Source: OCS116 cluster bacterium AG-430-B22
Lineage (GTDB): Bacteria; Pseudomonadota; Alphaproteobacteria; MED-G09
DNA: 64,000 nt
Assembly (NCBI GenBank): GCA_003209955.1
Contig: QCOD01000003.1
Span: 36,833-100,832, forward strand
Direction of reading: 5' to 3'
In this document: in pieces, positions 62,194 to 64,000 of the stretch
Layout of the letters: the number at the start of each line of letters is the position of its first letter
Position numbering within the stretch: the stretch's first letter is position 1
Program-made: the position numbers and the translations under genes
Notes under the pieces: generated by a model
Told to the model about the DNA's origin: nothing
The model's input: the letters and a program-made list of their open reading frames with translations, nothing else
Database searches by the model: none

Positions 62194-62990
62194 TCTTTAA
62201 GAAAACTTATTACATCCCTCCAAGCCTGATAATCCTCTAAAAAGAAACCATGCCCACCATCATAAAATTTTTTGACTGAATTTGGGATTTGCTCGTCTAA
62301 AATATCAATATTATCTTTTGGCGCAATGCCGTCATATAGACCACCCATAATTAAAGTTGGGCATTTGATGCTCTTTAACAAGTCCATAACATTATGATCT
62401 TTTCTGGCTCCAAGTTGTAAAAGCTTACCTTTATTTTCTTTTGATTCTGGACTTCTTAGATAATTTTTTATTTGATCAGTTAAAATTGCATAATGCTTGG
62501 AATTATTCTTTATATAATCTGTATTAATTCTCAAATCTGAAATAGAAATAAATTTTCTTACATATTCTTGATCATCGATAATTTCTTCTAACTCATGTAA
62601 AGGAAATGAATGATATTTTTCTCCTCCAGGAGAAGTGCACATCAGTACTAGTCTTTCGACTGTATCAGGATGATTAATTGCCAAATGTTGGGCGACCATT
62701 CCTCCAAAACTTACACCAACTATATGAACTCTTTTAAGATTAAGTTTTTCTATAAAGCTAAATGCATCGTCAGCGTAATCTTTCATACTATATGGACCTA
62801 CTGGAATTTCACTTTGTCCAAGACCTCTTTGGTCATAAGAAATTAAATGAAAATTATTCTTTAAATCATTATCAAAAACACTCGGTGATTTCCTTAAATC
62901 TCCACCTGTTCCTGAGATGTACAGAACAGCTTCTCCTTGGCCAGCAGACTCATAGTAAATTTTTATTTTTTTAGTATTTATAAAAGGCAA
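62190..62990 (-). CDS. alpha/beta hydrolase
   Basis: LISYDQRGLGQSE, VGVSFGGMVAQHLA, GHGFFLEDYQAW. Confidence 0.92.
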   Translation of the reverse strand: MPFINTKKIKIYYESAGQGEAVLYISGTGGDLRKSPSVFDNDLKNNFHLISYDQRGLGQSEIPVGPYSMKDYADDAFSFIEKLNLKRVHIVGVSFGGMVAQHLAINHPDTVERLVLMCTSPGGEKYHSFPLHELEEIIDDQEYVRKFISISDLRINTDYIKNNSKHYAILTDQIKNYLRSPESKENKGKLLQLGARKDHNVMDLLKSIKCPTLIMGGLYDGIAPKDNIDILDEQIPNSVKKFYDGGHGFFLEDYQAWRDVISFLKD

Positions 62991-62993
62991 TAA

Positions 62994-64000
62994 TTAGCTC
63001 TCAATGAAGGGAGTCAATATATCTTTTGTAACAAGATCATTCTTGATATTTTCTCTTCCAACCCAATCATCCACTGTTTGATGATAGTAATATATTCTTC
63101 TTTCTTGATAATTTAATGGCATTTTTTCAAAAACCCCAGAATCATGGGACTTTTGCATTGGTTCTAAATTTTTAAAGTCTTCTTCCATTATTGAATAAAA
63201 AGAGGTTTCCTGATCAATCCAATATTGCGGTTTCTCCTTACCTTCCCATTTAGGACCTAATTGTAAATATTCAATTTCAGTTTCACGAAGACTTTTCGGC
63301 CAAAAAAGTATTGCAACATAACCAGAGGTATCGGTAGGAGTAATAAAATTAGGAAACATTGCATAAGCAACATTTGTTTCAGCATGAATACTGTCACATG
63401 TTTCAATAAATGGAACAAAATCTTGTCCTTCAGCACCTAACATTCCTCCATCGAGATTTATTCTTTTTGGAGTAACCATTCTTGAATGACCATTTTTTAA
63501 TAAGCCTGCTGCCATACCATTTCCATCTAATAAAATATTAACTGTATCTTTATGAATAGTTGGTGAATGATAAACCTCCATAAAGGCATCAAGGCAAGTT
63601 TTCCAATTAGCTTTTACAAGAGTGCTATTTTTCCAAATTGTTATCAATTCTGAACTTTTAAAACAATCCATCTCTGACGCTACTGGTTCTAAGAATTCCA
63701 TAAGACTGCCAGGGTCTTTATCTTGAAGTGATATAAAAACCCATCCATCCCATGTATCACAATGAACTCGCTTTAACCCTCTACAAGAAAGATCTAATTC
63801 TAAAAAATCTCTTTCATCAGGAACTCTTAATAAAGATCCATCAAGATCATAAGCCCAGCTATGATATTGGCATTTAAGTAACTTTGTTGAACCTTGTTTT
63901 TCTCTAACAACTGGAGCACCTCTATGAGAACATGTATTGTAAAAAGCCTTAATACTTTTATCCTTCTGTCTGACAATCAAAATATCTCTTTGCAATTTAT
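62994..64000 (-). CDS. aromatic ring-hydroxylating dioxygenase alpha-subunit-like Rieske protein, N-terminus beyond window
   Basis: Rieske CSHRGAP...CQYHSWAYDLDG; mononuclear-iron region DAFMEVYHSPTIH; frame open to window edge (KLQRDILIVRQKD). Confidence 0.92.
   Translation of the reverse strand, partial: KLQRDILIVRQKDKSIKAFYNTCSHRGAPVVREKQGSTKLLKCQYHSWAYDLDGSLLRVPDERDFLELDLSCRGLKRVHCDTWDGWVFISLQDKDPGSLMEFLEPVASEMDCFKSSELITIWKNSTLVKANWKTCLDAFMEVYHSPTIHKDTVNILLDGNGMAAGLLKNGHSRMVTPKRINLDGGMLGAEGQDFVPFIETCDSIHAETNVAYAMFPNFITPTDTSGYVAILFWPKSLRETEIEYLQLGPKWEGKEKPQYWIDQETSFYSIMEEDFKNLEPMQKSHDSGVFEKMPLNYQERRIYYYHQTVDDWVGRENIKNDLVTKDILTPFIES

Overview
AT-rich, gene-dense chromosomal window. The murA / DUF2948 / hisD / UPF0262 / infA / yacG / tRNA-Phe block is typical of Alphaproteobacteria, so this is probably a streamlined, probably marine, alphaproteobacterium (taxonomy is inference). 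Content is mostly acyl-CoA and organic-acid catabolism: several acyl-CoA dehydrogenases, MaoC hydratases, CaiB/BaiF CoA-transferases, a thiolase plus DUF35-like pair, valine-degradation genes with acs, a P450 and a Rieske oxygenase. There is also transport (RND efflux operon, Amt plus TorF porin, DASS, DUF4212/ActP-like, GPH-MFS) and core metabolism (guaC, rpoN, moaA, murA, hisD, metF, metH). Two tRNAs (Thr-GGT, Phe-GAA) were read directly. I saw no CRISPR array, phage, transposase or defence island. The most interesting signals are intergenic or subtle: (1) a very good sigma-54 (-24/-12) promoter between rpoN and moaA that overlaps a plausible rpoN sigma-70 promoter; (2) a second sigma-54 promoter upstream of torF-amt with a 17-bp inverted repeat behind it; (3) a candidate structured small RNA (three 7-bp hairpins, the last followed by a T-tract) divergent from a 73-aa hydrophobic protein that has a near-consensus Shine-Dalgarno; (4) a DUF35-like protein with no cysteines, paired with a thiolase carrying GEP in place of GHP; (5) a small unlisted ORF abutting murA; (6) a hairpin just upstream of the likely start of an exported haloalkane-dehalogenase-like protein. 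All functional calls are from reading motifs; no database search was run.
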